A DNA stretch of 64,000 nucleotides from an uncultured Tenacibaculum sp. (GCF_947498805.1 NZ_CANMLT010000010.1:96612-160611); one strand, 5' to 3'. Counted from the stretch's first letter, positions 8,704 to 16,726 are shown. Numbers and translations are program-made. Notes: generated by a model not told the origin, from the letters alone.

Positions 8704-11481
8704 TTACATTACCAATTGCTTTTGTGAAGGTTTAAACTTAGTTAATACTATACCTTCCACAGCTGCTTGATACTCTTCTAATGTTGGAGTTCTTCCTAAA
8801 ATTGAAGATAATACAACTACTGGAGTTGATGATAATAAAGATTCTCCTTTTTTCTCATCTGAATCTCTTACTACACGACCTTGGAATAAACGTGTTGAAG
8901 TAGCCATTACCGTATCTCCAGGTTCTGCTTTTTCTTGGTTACCCATACATAAGTTACATCCTGGACGCTCTAAATACAGTACGTTTTCATATTTCGTACG
9001 TGCAGCACCTTTTGGCGCATCATCATCAAATACAAAACCAGAGTACTTAGCTAATACATCCCAATCTCCTTCTGCCTTTAATTCATCTACAATATTATAT
9101 GTTGGAGGCGCAACTACTAATGGTGCATTGAATACTACTTTACCTTGTTGCGCTTCAATATTCTTTAGCATTTGTGCTAAAATCTTCATATCACCTTTGT
9201 GAATCATACAAGATCCTATGAATCCAAGATCTACTTTTTTAGTTCCTCCGTAGAAAGATAATGGTTGGATATTGTCATGTGTATAACGCTTAGATACATC
9301 CTCATTATTTACATCTGGATCAGCGATCATTGGCTCAACAATCTTATCTAAATCGATTACTACTTCTGCATAATACTTTGCATCAGCATCTGGCTTTAAT
9401 GCAGGTCTAGAACCTGATTGAAGTTCTGCTATACGAGCATTCGCTTTATCTATTAAACCTTGTAATACTTGCTTCTCGTTGTCCATTCCTTTATCAATCA
9501 TAATTTGGATACGATCTCTTGAAATTTCTAACGACTCGATTAATGTTTCATCTTCTGAAATACAGATAGAAGCTTTCGCCTTCATTTCTGCAGTCCAATC
9601 TGTAAATGTAAATGCTTGATCTGAAGTTAACGTTCCAATATGTACTTCAATGATTTTTCCTTGGAATACATTTTCTCCTTCAAATTGATCTAACATTTGT
9701 TGTTGCGTAGCGTGCACTACATCACGGAAATCCATATAAGGAACCATGTTTCCTTTAAAGGTAACTTTAACAGACTGAGGAATTGGCATTGTTGCTTCTC
9801 CAGTTGCTAAAGCTAAAGCCACTGTTCCTGAATCTGCACCAAATGCAACACCTTTTGCCATACGTGTATGTGAATCACCACCAATAATTACATCCCAATC
9901 ATCTACTGCGATGTCATTTAATACCTTGTGAATAACATCTGTCATTGGGTGGTACACTCCTTTAGGATCACGACCAGTAATTAAACCAAAGTCATTCATA
10001 AACTTCATTAATCGAGGAATGTTCGCTTTTGATTTATCATCCCAAACTGATGCTGTGTGACATCCTGATTGGTATCCAGCATCTACAATTGGAGAAATAA
10101 CCGTTGCAGCCATCATTTCTAATTCTTGAGAAGTCATTAATCCAGTAGTATCTTGTGATCCTACAATATTTACTTCTACACGAGTATTAGATCCTGCATG
10201 TAAGGTAACACCTGGAGTGTTTCCTACTGCATTTCTATTAAAAATCTTTTCTACAGCTGTTAAACCTTGTCCTTCTATTGAAATTTCTTTTGAAGGAGCA
10301 TATACTTCAGGAACATCAATTCCTAAAACTTTACATGCAAAAGTTTGTAATTTCTTACCAAATACAACGGCATAAGACCCGCCTGCTTTGATAAACTCCA
10401 TCTTTGGAGGAGTTAATGCAGTAGAGATGTCTTTTAACTCTTGAGTTCCGTTATATAATTTCTTTTCTTTAGTGTTGATTGTTAAAACTGTACCTGTTTT
10501 TACAGAATACATTTCTTTTAAAATTGGGTCACCATCTTCATCTACAATGGTATTTCCATTTTCATCTTTCTGCTTTACCCAGTTCTTTAAATCAATACCA
10601 ATACCTCCAGTTACACCCACCGTAGTTAAGAAAATTGGTGCAATACCATTTGTACCAGCAATTACTGGTGCAATATTAATGAATGGTACATAAGGACTTG
10701 AAGGAATACCTGTCCATAAAGCCACGTTATTTACACCTGACATTCTAGAAGAACCAACTCCCATTGTTCCTTTTTCAGCAATTAACATTACACGCTTGTT
10801 TGGGTGCTCTTTTTGCAATGCTAATAATTCATTTTGCATATCTTTATTATGCTCGAACATAGATTGCCCATGTAACTCACGATCTGATCTTGAATGCGCA
10901 TCTGCTCCAGGAGATAATAAATCTGTTGAAATATCACCTACACCAGCTACATATGTTACTACTTCAATCTCTTCATCTATCTCTGGTAATTTTGTAAAGA
11001 ATTCAGCTTGTGCATAGCTTTCAATAATCTCCTTAGCTATTGAACTTCCTAACTTCATTGCTTCTTCTAAACGCTCTGTATCTGCTTCATATAAGAATAC
11101 TTGCGTCTTTAATACTTTAGCCGCTTGTTTAGCTATGTCTTCATTGTTTCCTAAAGCTAAGTCCAACAACACAGCAACAGAAGGTCCACCTTTCATATGA
11201 GATAATTGCTCAAAAGCAAATTCAGGAGTAATTTCCTTTACTACAGATTCTCCTAAAATAATCTCTTTTAAAAATTGAGCTTTTACACCAGCAGCACTAG
11301 TTGTACCAGGTAAAACATTGTAAATAAAAAAGTTTAGAGATCCTTCACGGTGCTCATTATTTTCATCTTTTATTTGTGAGATGATATCTTTTAATAATTC
11401 GCTTCCGTCGATTGGCTTTGGGTGTAAACCTAGGCCTTTTCTTACTTCAATCTCCTTTAGGTAATCTGAGTATGTATTCAT
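8704..11481 (-). CDS. acnB: Aconitate hydratase B (bifunctional with 2-methylisocitrate dehydratase)
   Basis: AcnB-type aconitase of 925 residues. It has the HEAT-like helical N-terminal domain, then the swivel domain ahead of the catalytic core, the reverse of AcnA domain order. Fe-S ligands are Cys758 in FIGSCMIHKG and Cys842/Cys845 in GCNLCMGNQ. Core motifs include SGCHTASVWDDKSKANIPRL and GGDSHTRMAKGVAFGADSG. The protein is about 60 residues longer than E. coli AcnB. Part of the extra length is an acidic, repeat-like segment near 305-350 (QKDENGNTIVDEDGDPILKE). In other bacteria AcnB also handles 2-methylisocitrate and binds RNA as an apo-protein; nothing here tests that. It is unusual for the two aconitase types to be neighbours. 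Confidence 0.95.
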   Translation of the reverse strand: MNTYSDYLKEIEVRKGLGLHPKPIDGSELLKDIISQIKDENNEHREGSLNFFIYNVLPGTTSAAGVKAQFLKEIILGESVVKEITPEFAFEQLSHMKGGPSVAVLLDLALGNNEDIAKQAAKVLKTQVFLYEADTERLEEAMKLGSSIAKEIIESYAQAEFFTKLPEIDEEIEVVTYVAGVGDISTDLLSPGADAHSRSDRELHGQSMFEHNKDMQNELLALQKEHPNKRVMLIAEKGTMGVGSSRMSGVNNVALWTGIPSSPYVPFINIAPVIAGTNGIAPIFLTTVGVTGGIGIDLKNWVKQKDENGNTIVDEDGDPILKEMYSVKTGTVLTINTKEKKLYNGTQELKDISTALTPPKMEFIKAGGSYAVVFGKKLQTFACKVLGIDVPEVYAPSKEISIEGQGLTAVEKIFNRNAVGNTPGVTLHAGSNTRVEVNIVGSQDTTGLMTSQELEMMAATVISPIVDAGYQSGCHTASVWDDKSKANIPRLMKFMNDFGLITGRDPKGVYHPMTDVIHKVLNDIAVDDWDVIIGGDSHTRMAKGVAFGADSGTVALALATGEATMPIPQSVKVTFKGNMVPYMDFRDVVHATQQQMLDQFEGENVFQGKIIEVHIGTLTSDQAFTFTDWTAEMKAKASICISEDETLIESLEISRDRIQIMIDKGMDNEKQVLQGLIDKANARIAELQSGSRPALKPDADAKYYAEVVIDLDKIVEPMIADPDVNNEDVSKRYTHDNIQPLSFYGGTKKVDLGFIGSCMIHKGDMKILAQMLKNIEAQQGKVVFNAPLVVAPPTYNIVDELKAEGDWDVLAKYSGFVFDDDAPKGAARTKYENVLYLERPGCNLCMGNQEKAEPGDTVMATSTRLFQGRVVRDSDEKKGESLLSSTPVVVLSSILGRTPTLEEYQAAVEGIVLTKFKPSQKQLVM

Positions 11482-11841
11482 AAAAGGTTTGTTTTAAAAT
11501 ATTTTTAAGAAGAAAAATTAAACATTGTTTATCAAGTTAAACCTCATTTTAATTCTTAAAACTATAGCATCCATCATTCTCTGTTTATAGCTAACGAAAA
11601 GGTACTAAGTATAAAATATTTATGATCGTTATTTTGTTATTTTTCGCTTAGCAAAAGTACTATTTTAGGGCGAATTTTAAAAATAAACAACAAAACAGCC
11701 AAAAAAGCAAATTAATTTAATTTCAAAACCACTTTTTTAAAAATATATCAAAAAAATAAGGTTTTAAATCTTAAAAAATTACGAAATTGACAATTCAACA
11801 TTTTTTACTTGGAAGAAAATATTCTTATAATGATTCTAAAT
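11482..11841. other. Gene-free leader between acnB and rnpB
   Basis: About 360 bp, very A+T-rich, with no convincing reading frame on either strand. The acnB side holds a promoter candidate at 11652-11659, implying a leader of roughly 165 nt before acnB. The remainder contains only A/T runs and the T-tract that follows rnpB on the minus strand. I see no riboswitch fold I can name. Confidence 0.5.
11652..11659 (-). promoter_or_regulatory. Candidate acnB promoter (-7 element)
   Basis: The minus strand reads TACTTTTG, an exact match to the Bacteroidota -7 consensus TAnnTTTG, about 170 bp before the acnB ATG. A matching TTTG at the usual -33 distance is not evident, so this is a moderate call. 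Confidence 0.4.
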
Positions 11842-11851
11842 AAGAAAAAAA

Positions 11852-12152
11852 GCAGACCAATAAGCCGGATTCTGTTCTTCAAATAATTGAAGCTCTTATC
11901 ATTTATCTAGTTTTACAATTACTCGTAAAATCCATCTGCCTACCCCTTAGAATCGTGCGAGCTACACTCAGTTTCTAATATACGTGGCATTGCACCGCAT
12001 AGAGTTTACCTGGTTTCACTACAGCATTACCTGTACATACTTTCTGTTGCACTTGTCCTCGGCTTACGCCGGACGGATGTTATCCGCTATACTGCTCTAT
12101 GGTGTCCGGACTTTCCTACTTAAATAACTTTAAGTCGATAAGATAGGTCTGC
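11852..12152 (-). ncRNA. rnpB: RNase P RNA
   Basis: Catalytic RNA that trims tRNA 5' leaders. Read on the minus strand it begins and ends with complementary GCAGACC and GGTCTGC (the P1-like closing helix). It contains the universal bacterial segments AGGAAAGTCCGGAC near the 5' side, ACAGAAA and GGTGCAATGCC in the middle, and AGGCAGATGGA with ACAGAATCCGGCTTA at the 3' side, in the right order. A T-rich tract follows at 11842-11851. It lies about 25 bp downstream of the terminator of the nearest small RNA copy, which leaves little room for an independent promoter. Confidence 0.97.
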
Positions 12153-12177
12153 TTAAACTTTTATCATTCGTTTTCAT

Positions 12178-12253
12178 AAAAAAACCCACTCAAAAACTGA
12201 GTGGGAAAATTGCTATGAAAAAGAAAAAGTGTCTAGAACGTCTTCTAGACGCT
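12178..12253 (-). ncRNA. Unrecognised small RNA, tandem copy 1 (rnpB-proximal)
   Basis: Predicted transcript of about 75 nt. Reading on the minus strand: 5' hairpin with stem GTCTAGAA/TTCTAGAC and loop GACG (12231-12250, extendable outward with one mismatch); an unpaired pyrimidine-rich linker (ACTTTTTCTTTTTC then ATAGCAATTTT); then a terminator hairpin CCCACTCA/TGAGTGGG (12185-12205) followed by seven T. The same three-part structure recurs in two more copies, with unrelated sequence between copies, which marks the conserved part as the functional unit. I know no named family with this layout. Calls of structure are direct; transcription is inferred from the promoter and terminator. Confidence 0.72.
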
Positions 12254-12254
12254 A

Positions 12255-12285
12255 CAAATATATAAATGTTTTTTAATACGACAAT
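12255..12285 (-). promoter_or_regulatory. Promoter of small RNA copy 1
   Basis: Minus strand: ATTG (12285-12282), 19-bp spacer, TATATTTG (12262-12255). The -7 element matches TAnnTTTG exactly; the -33 element has three of four bases. The predicted start falls at the base of the first hairpin. Confidence 0.6.
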
Positions 12286-12342
12286 CTTTTATTTTAACTT
12301 TTCTTCAGAAATTAACAAAATTTTATCAAAAATAAAAAGCAT

Positions 12343-12417
12343 AAAAAAACCCACTCAAAACTGAGTGGGAAAATTGCTATGAAAAAGAAAAAGTGTCTAG
12401 AACGTCTTCTAGACATT
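12343..12417 (-). ncRNA. Unrecognised small RNA, tandem copy 2
   Basis: Second copy of the same unit. The 5' hairpin is at 12395-12414 (same stem and GACG loop as copy 1, with a mismatch at a different outer pair), the invariant pyrimidine-rich linker follows, and the terminator hairpin is at 12350-12369 with a 4-nt loop instead of 5 and seven T after it. Spacing to copy 1 is 165 bp and to copy 3 is 133 bp. The intervening sequence is not conserved apart from the promoter elements. Confidence 0.72.
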
Positions 12418-12418
12418 A

Positions 12419-12450
12419 CAAATATAAATTATGTTTTCGGTTTACACAAA
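12419..12450 (-). promoter_or_regulatory. Promoter of small RNA copy 2
   Basis: Minus strand: TTTG (12450-12447), 20-bp spacer, TATATTTG (12426-12419). This is an exact match to both halves of the Bacteroidota housekeeping promoter consensus. Confidence 0.7.
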
Positions 12451-12475
12451 AATTTTCACAAAAAATAAAAGGCAT

Positions 12476-12552
12476 AAAAAAACCCACTCAAAAACTGAGT
12501 GGGAAAATTGCTATGAAAAAGAAAAAGTGTCTAGGACGTCTCCTAGACACTA
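12476..12552 (-). ncRNA. Unrecognised small RNA, tandem copy 3 (dnaJ-proximal)
   Basis: Third copy. Its 5' hairpin (12529-12548, extending to an 11-bp perfect stem over 12526-12551) carries G-C where copies 1 and 2 have A-U at the same pair (GTCTAGGA/TCCTAGAC against GTCTAGAA/TTCTAGAC). This is a compensatory change that supports the helix. The linker and the CCCACTCA terminator hairpin (12483-12503) are unchanged. The dnaJ stop is at 12601 and no other terminator intervenes, so the dnaJ message probably also ends here. Confidence 0.73.
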
Positions 12553-12585
12553 CAAATTTAGTCTATTATTTTTTATTCTTCCAAA
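12553..12585 (-). promoter_or_regulatory. Promoter of small RNA copy 3
   Basis: Minus strand: TTTG (12585-12582), 21-bp spacer, TAAATTTG (12560-12553). Both elements match consensus exactly. Confidence 0.7.
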
Positions 12586-12600
12586 TAAAAAATGTTTTTT

Positions 12601-13731
12601 TTACGAAAACATATCTTTTACCTTTTCGAAGAACGATTTATCAGATTTTTGTGGGTTTGGACTAAAGTTATCATCTCCCATCATTTCTTCAAAAAACTTT
12701 CGCTGATCTTTGGTAAGTTCTTGCGGAGTCCAAACATTAATATGAATTAAGAAATCTCCATTTCCATAATGTTCTATGCTAGGTAATCCCTTTCCTTTTA
12801 ATCTTAAGATTTTACCAGACTGCGTACCTGCTTCTACTTTTATTTTTACCTTTCCTGTTACTGTTTCGATTTCTTTAGAAGTACCTAATACAGCTTCAGA
12901 AAAATTAATATACAAGTCATAATGAATATTACTTCCTTCTCTTTTTAAAGTTTCGTGCTTCACTTCTTCTATAAGCACTAAAAGATCACCAGGAATAGAG
13001 TTATTACCAGGAGCTTCGTTTCCTTTTCCTCCAACTTTTAACTGTACTCCTTCCGTAACTCCTTCTGGAATATTAATAGATACTGTTTCTTCTTTAACTA
13101 CCATACCTTGTGCATCAGCTCCAGATGGTTTAGAATCTAACATTTCTCCTGCTCCGTGACAAGTACCACAAGTTGTAGCTGTTTGCATTCTTCCTAATAT
13201 AGTATTAGTAACACGCATCTGTTGTCCACTTCCATTACATGTAGTACATGTTTTATATGTAACTCCTTCTGCTTGTACCTTTCTACGAACCTTTACTTTC
13301 TTTTCTACTCCATTTGCTATTTCTTCAAGAGTTAACTTTACTCGAATTCGTAAGTTACTTCCTTTGACTCTAGCTTGACGGCGACCTCCGCCACCAAAAC
13401 CTCCAAAGCCACCTCCAAAGGCTCCTCCGAAAATATCTCCAAATTGGCTGAATATATCATCCATATTCATACCAGCTCCTCCTCCACCGAAGCCTCCTTG
13501 ACCTCCTTCAAAAGCAGCATGACCAAATTGATCGTAACGGGCTTTCTTATTTTCGTCACTCAAAACTTCATATGCTTCTGCAGCAAGTTTAAACTTTTCT
13601 TCTGCTTCAGCATTATCAGGATTCTTATCTGGATGATACTTAATAGCCATCTTACGATATGCCTTTTTAATTTCAGCTTGTGTTGCTGATTTTGTAACTC
13701 CTAATATTTCGTAATAATCTTGTTTTGCCAT
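12601..13731 (-). CDS. dnaJ: Chaperone DnaJ (two-zinc-motif form)
   Basis: Hsp40 co-chaperone of 376 residues that stimulates DnaK ATP hydrolysis. It has a J domain at 1-70 with the HPD tripeptide at 33-35, and a Gly/Phe-rich linker at about 76-120 with many GGFGG runs. The cysteine-rich region has only two CxxCxGxG motifs (CTTCNGSG and CGTCHGAG, separated by a TNTILGRMQTA segment) instead of the four in E. coli DnaJ; C-terminal substrate-binding domains follow. The two-motif form is, to my knowledge, usual in Bacteroidota, so I read it as a lineage trait and not damage. It is the second gene of a grpE-dnaJ operon; the 70-bp gap holds AATTAAC-like A/T repeats. Confidence 0.95.
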   Translation of the reverse strand: MAKQDYYEILGVTKSATQAEIKKAYRKMAIKYHPDKNPDNAEAEEKFKLAAEAYEVLSDENKKARYDQFGHAAFEGGQGGFGGGGAGMNMDDIFSQFGDIFGGAFGGGFGGFGGGGRRQARVKGSNLRIRVKLTLEEIANGVEKKVKVRRKVQAEGVTYKTCTTCNGSGQQMRVTNTILGRMQTATTCGTCHGAGEMLDSKPSGADAQGMVVKEETVSINIPEGVTEGVQLKVGGKGNEAPGNNSIPGDLLVLIEEVKHETLKREGSNIHYDLYINFSEAVLGTSKEIETVTGKVKIKVEAGTQSGKILRLKGKGLPSIEHYGNGDFLIHINVWTPQELTKDQRKFFEEMMGDDNFSPNPQKSDKSFFEKVKDMFS

Positions 13732-13801
13732 TTTATTTCAATTGACTATTAACAATTAACAATACACCATTGATAACTGATAACTCGTAATTATTAATTG
13801 T

Positions 13802-14374
13802 TTATGCCTGTCCCATTACCACCTTTGGGTGGCGAATTATCTTATCTCCTAACTTATATCCCTTTTCAACACAATCAATAATTTTACCTTTTAAATCATC
13901 TGTTGGTGCAGGAATTTGAGTTATTGCATCGTGAATTTCAGCATCAAAACTATCTCCAGCCTTTACTTCTATTTCAGTTAATCCTTTTTGAGTCAATGTA
14001 TTTTTAAACTTAGACTGAATTAACTCCATACCTTTTAACAGCTCCTTGTCTTCAGATTTTTTAATCTCTGCCAAACCTCTATCAAAATCATCCATAATTG
14101 GCAGTAAAGCTGTCATTAATTCTTGACTAGCTGTTTTAAATAATTCTATACGTTCTTTGGTAGTTCTTTTTTTATAATTCTCGAACTCTGCAAATAAACG
14201 TAAATATTTATCTCTTTCAGCTTGAATTAACTCTTCTGCTGTAGGTACTTCTTTTTCTTCCTTAACTTCATTAGACTCAAGGGTATCAGTAGTTTCTTCT
14301 TGATTTACATCAACTCCTGCTTTATCTAAGTTATCTTTTAATTCGTCTTCCTTTGTATATTGACCTTTACTCAT
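13802..14374 (-). CDS. grpE: Nucleotide exchange factor GrpE
   Basis: Co-chaperone that releases ADP from DnaK; 190 residues from the ATG at 14374 (MSKGQYTKEDEL). A 10-residue longer frame exists, but the region before MSKGQ is basic and not family-like. It has an acidic, low-complexity N-terminus, a long coiled-coil helix (EELIQAERDKYLRLFAEFENYKKRTTKE), then the four-helix and beta-wing region ending in GDKIIRHPKVVMGQ, the conserved GrpE C-terminal signature. It is upstream of dnaJ on the same strand. dnaK is not in this window. Confidence 0.95.
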   Translation of the reverse strand: MSKGQYTKEDELKDNLDKAGVDVNQEETTDTLESNEVKEEKEVPTAEELIQAERDKYLRLFAEFENYKKRTTKERIELFKTASQELMTALLPIMDDFDRGLAEIKKSEDKELLKGMELIQSKFKNTLTQKGLTEIEVKAGDSFDAEIHDAITQIPAPTDDLKGKIIDCVEKGYKLGDKIIRHPKVVMGQA

Positions 14375-14537
14375 TGTAAATCGTTTCTTTAATTTCTTTA
14401 GCATTCTTTTATCAATAATATTGCCAATTCATTATTAATGTCATGTTGACACATTTATAACTTTATTAACACTATTTGTAAGATATATTTTTATATCTTG
14501 AGCTCAAATAATTATTAATTTAAAGTCCCTCGTACTT

Positions 14538-14732
14538 ATGAAAAACAACTTATTAAATCTTAAAGGAGCAACAGTTTTAAACAAACGCGATTTAAAATCA
14601 ATTACAGGAGGTATCTCTTTCAATGATATTTCTAAATGTGGATGTGACTGTGCCGGACGCGTTACTGGTCCATTTTATTGTCAACAATTAATAGGTTGCC
14701 CTCAGGTATACACCTGCGGTGAAGAATCTTAA
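14538..14732 (+). CDS. GG-leader cysteine-rich peptide precursor (bacteriocin-like)
   Basis: A 64-residue precursor. The leader (residues 1-25) reads MKNNLLNLKGATVLNKRDL followed by KSITGG, the double-glycine type found on Bacteroidota natural-product and bacteriocin-like precursors that are cut by peptidase-containing ABC exporters. The remaining 39-residue core has six cysteines (CGCDC cluster, then FYC, IGC, TC), which could form three disulfides or be modified. No modification enzyme, immunity gene or exporter is present within the window, so it is an orphan precursor. It has its own terminator and lies between divergent grpE and convergent murA. The leader type is clear; activity is unknown. 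Confidence 0.75.
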   Translation: MKNNLLNLKGATVLNKRDLKSITGGISFNDISKCGCDCAGRVTGPFYCQQLIGCPQVYTCGEES

Positions 14733-14738
14733 GAACGG

Positions 14739-14767
14739 AAAAAGGCTACCAATTTGGTAGCCTTTTT
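14739..14767. terminator. Bidirectional terminator between the peptide gene and murA
   Basis: Stem GGCTACC/GGTAGCC with a 5-nt loop, flanked by AAAAA and TTTTT, so it can act in both directions. It ends the rightward peptide gene and the leftward murA transcript. Confidence 0.85.
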
Positions 14768-14785
14768 AGTTTTATTGAATAATAT

Positions 14786-16099
14786 CTAGTCTTCAATTCT
14801 TTCAATCTTGGCTCCGATAGATTTTAATCGGGCTTCGATATTCTCATATCCTCTATCAATTTGTTCTATATTATTAATTATAGATGTTCCTTTTGCAGAT
14901 AAAGCCGCTATTAATAGTGAAATACCTGCTCTAATATCTGGTGAAGTCATTTTGGTTGCTTTTAACTGACTTTGGAAATCATGACCAATTACAGTAGCTC
15001 TATGTGGGTCACATAAAATTACTTTGGCTCCCATATCAATTAATTTATCTACAAAGAACAAACGACTTTCAAACATCTTTTGATGAATTAACACCGTTCC
15101 TTTTGCTTGTGTAGCTACTACTAACACAATACTTAATAAGTCTGGTGTAAATCCTGGCCAAGGAGCATCCGCTACTGTTAACACAGATCCATCTATATAG
15201 TTTTGTATTTCATACGAATCTTGCTCAGGAATATAAATATCATCTCCTCGCTTTTCTAAATTGATTCCTAATTTTCTAAATACATTTGGAATTTGTCCTA
15301 AATCTTTCCAACTAACATCCTTAATTGTTAGTTCTGAACGTGTCATTGCTGCCATTCCTACCCAACTACCAATCTCAATCATATCTGGTAAAACTCTGTG
15401 GGTACATCCTCCTAGCGATTGAACTCCTTCAATAGTTAATAAATTAGAGCCAACACCTGTTATTTTTGCTCCCATAGAGTTCAACATTTTTGATAATTGT
15501 TGAATGTATGGTTCACATGCTGCATTATAAATAGTAGTTGTTCCTTTGGCTAAAACCGCCGCCATTATAATATTGGCTGTTCCAGTTACAGAGGCCTCAT
15601 CTAATAACATATCAGTACCTACTAAACCAGTCTCGGTTTCTACTCCATAAAAATATTCTTCTCTATTATAACGGAATTTTGCTCCTAGGTTTATAAACCC
15701 TTCAAAATGGGTATCTAAACGTCTACGACCAATTTTATCTCCTCCTGGTCTTGGAATATATCCTTTTCCAAAACGTGCTAATAATGGACCTACAATCATA
15801 ATAGATCCTCTTAAAGAACTACCATCTCTTTTAAACTCTGGGCTCTCTAAATATTTTAAATTAATATCGTCTGCTTGGAAACTGTATGAATTTGGTCCTA
15901 ATTTTTCTATTTTAACTCCTAGTTCTCCTAATATGAAAATAAGTTTGTTTACATCAATAATATCTGGGATGTTATTGATCACAACTTTTTCTGGAGTTAA
16001 TAAAACTGCACAAATTATCTGTAATGCTTCATTCTTTGCTCCTTGTGGCGTAATAGTTCCATTTAACTTATGCCCTCCTTCTATTTTAAATGATGCCAT
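14786..16099 (-). CDS. murA: UDP-N-acetylglucosamine 1-carboxyvinyltransferase, Asp active-site form
   Basis: First committed enzyme of peptidoglycan synthesis, transferring enolpyruvate from PEP to UDP-GlcNAc in the cytoplasm. Length is 437 residues, normal for the family. The substrate loop Lys22-Asn23 is present. The catalytic loop reads RPGGDKIGRRRLDTH: Asp121 stands where most bacteria have the Cys attacked by fosfomycin (E. coli Cys115). This substitution is known from naturally fosfomycin-insensitive MurA enzymes such as the mycobacterial one. The upstream DUF4290 gene ends exactly at the base after this ATG, so the two are coupled. Identification is secure; the resistance consequence is inference from the residue. 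Confidence 0.96.
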   Translation of the reverse strand: MASFKIEGGHKLNGTITPQGAKNEALQIICAVLLTPEKVVINNIPDIIDVNKLIFILGELGVKIEKLGPNSYSFQADDINLKYLESPEFKRDGSSLRGSIMIVGPLLARFGKGYIPRPGGDKIGRRRLDTHFEGFINLGAKFRYNREEYFYGVETETGLVGTDMLLDEASVTGTANIIMAAVLAKGTTTIYNAACEPYIQQLSKMLNSMGAKITGVGSNLLTIEGVQSLGGCTHRVLPDMIEIGSWVGMAAMTRSELTIKDVSWKDLGQIPNVFRKLGINLEKRGDDIYIPEQDSYEIQNYIDGSVLTVADAPWPGFTPDLLSIVLVVATQAKGTVLIHQKMFESRLFFVDKLIDMGAKVILCDPHRATVIGHDFQSQLKATKMTSPDIRAGISLLIAALSAKGTSIINNIEQIDRGYENIEARLKSIGAKIERIED

Positions 16100-16726
16100 T
16101 TACTTCTTTCTATTTTTATTTTTATTTGTGTTCTTCTTTTTACTGTAAGTACTTCTAACTTTAATTAAGTTTTTACTTTCAATAAGGTCTTCTTCCATAT
16201 TTCTGAAGTCAATTTTACCATCAGAAAGCTCATATAAATGTTCTAAAATAACACCATCTTCTACAGTGTCTTTATTCCAATTTAGATAACATTTCTTCAT
16301 ATGATTTGCAATGGTAAATATCAATGCTTCTTTCATATCACCTTCTTCCCAAGTTAGAGCTACATCAATCATCGTTTGAATATTGGTTCCGTAGAATCTA
16401 TATTTAGATGCTGATTTTGGATATGGTAACTTCTCTGGCTTTTCTTGTAATTCTTCTTTCGAAGGAGTTTCATATGGACTATCTACATCTAATTCGAAGT
16501 TAGCCATGATATGCAACTGATCCCATAATTTATGTTTGAAGTCAGGTACATCACGTAAGTGAGGTTGTAAATTCCCCATAACATCTATTATCGCTTTTGC
16601 CATTGTATTTCTTTCTTCCTTGCTTTCTAAGGCTACACAATGATTTACCAATTTTTGTATATGTCTACCATATTCTGGTATTCTCATTGTCGGTCTTTCC
16701 GAATTATATTCTAAATCAAACGTCAT
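16100..16726 (-). CDS. DUF4290 family protein
   Basis: Soluble 208-residue protein, helical, with no signal peptide. Conserved patterns YNSERPTMRIPEYGRHIQKLV at the start and FYGTNIQTMIDVALTWEEG in the middle match the Bacteroidota family DUF4290, which is commonly placed next to murA. The C-terminus is a lysine/asparagine tail (KKKNTNKNKNRKK), possibly nucleic-acid or membrane-surface contacting. The stop codon abuts the murA start with no gap, indicating translational coupling. Function unknown; the constant pairing with murA points to a cell-envelope or division link, which is inference. Confidence 0.85.
   Translation of the reverse strand: MTFDLEYNSERPTMRIPEYGRHIQKLVNHCVALESKEERNTMAKAIIDVMGNLQPHLRDVPDFKHKLWDQLHIMANFELDVDSPYETPSKEELQEKPEKLPYPKSASKYRFYGTNIQTMIDVALTWEEGDMKEALIFTIANHMKKCYLNWNKDTVEDGVILEHLYELSDGKIDFRNMEEDLIESKNLIKVRSTYSKKKNTNKNKNRKK

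Noticed and set aside
12211..12560. Plus-strand mini-ORFs beginning MKKKKCLERLLD in each small RNA repeat, one extending to about 90 residues
   Set aside because: The shared codons come only from the conserved RNA repeat; downstream the frames diverge and end at random. Promoters, terminator T-runs and the compensatory pair all fit minus-strand RNA genes.
12178..12585. CRISPR-like array
   Set aside because: Only three units with unequal spacing (165 and 133 bp), each containing two hairpins and a promoter; no cas genes.
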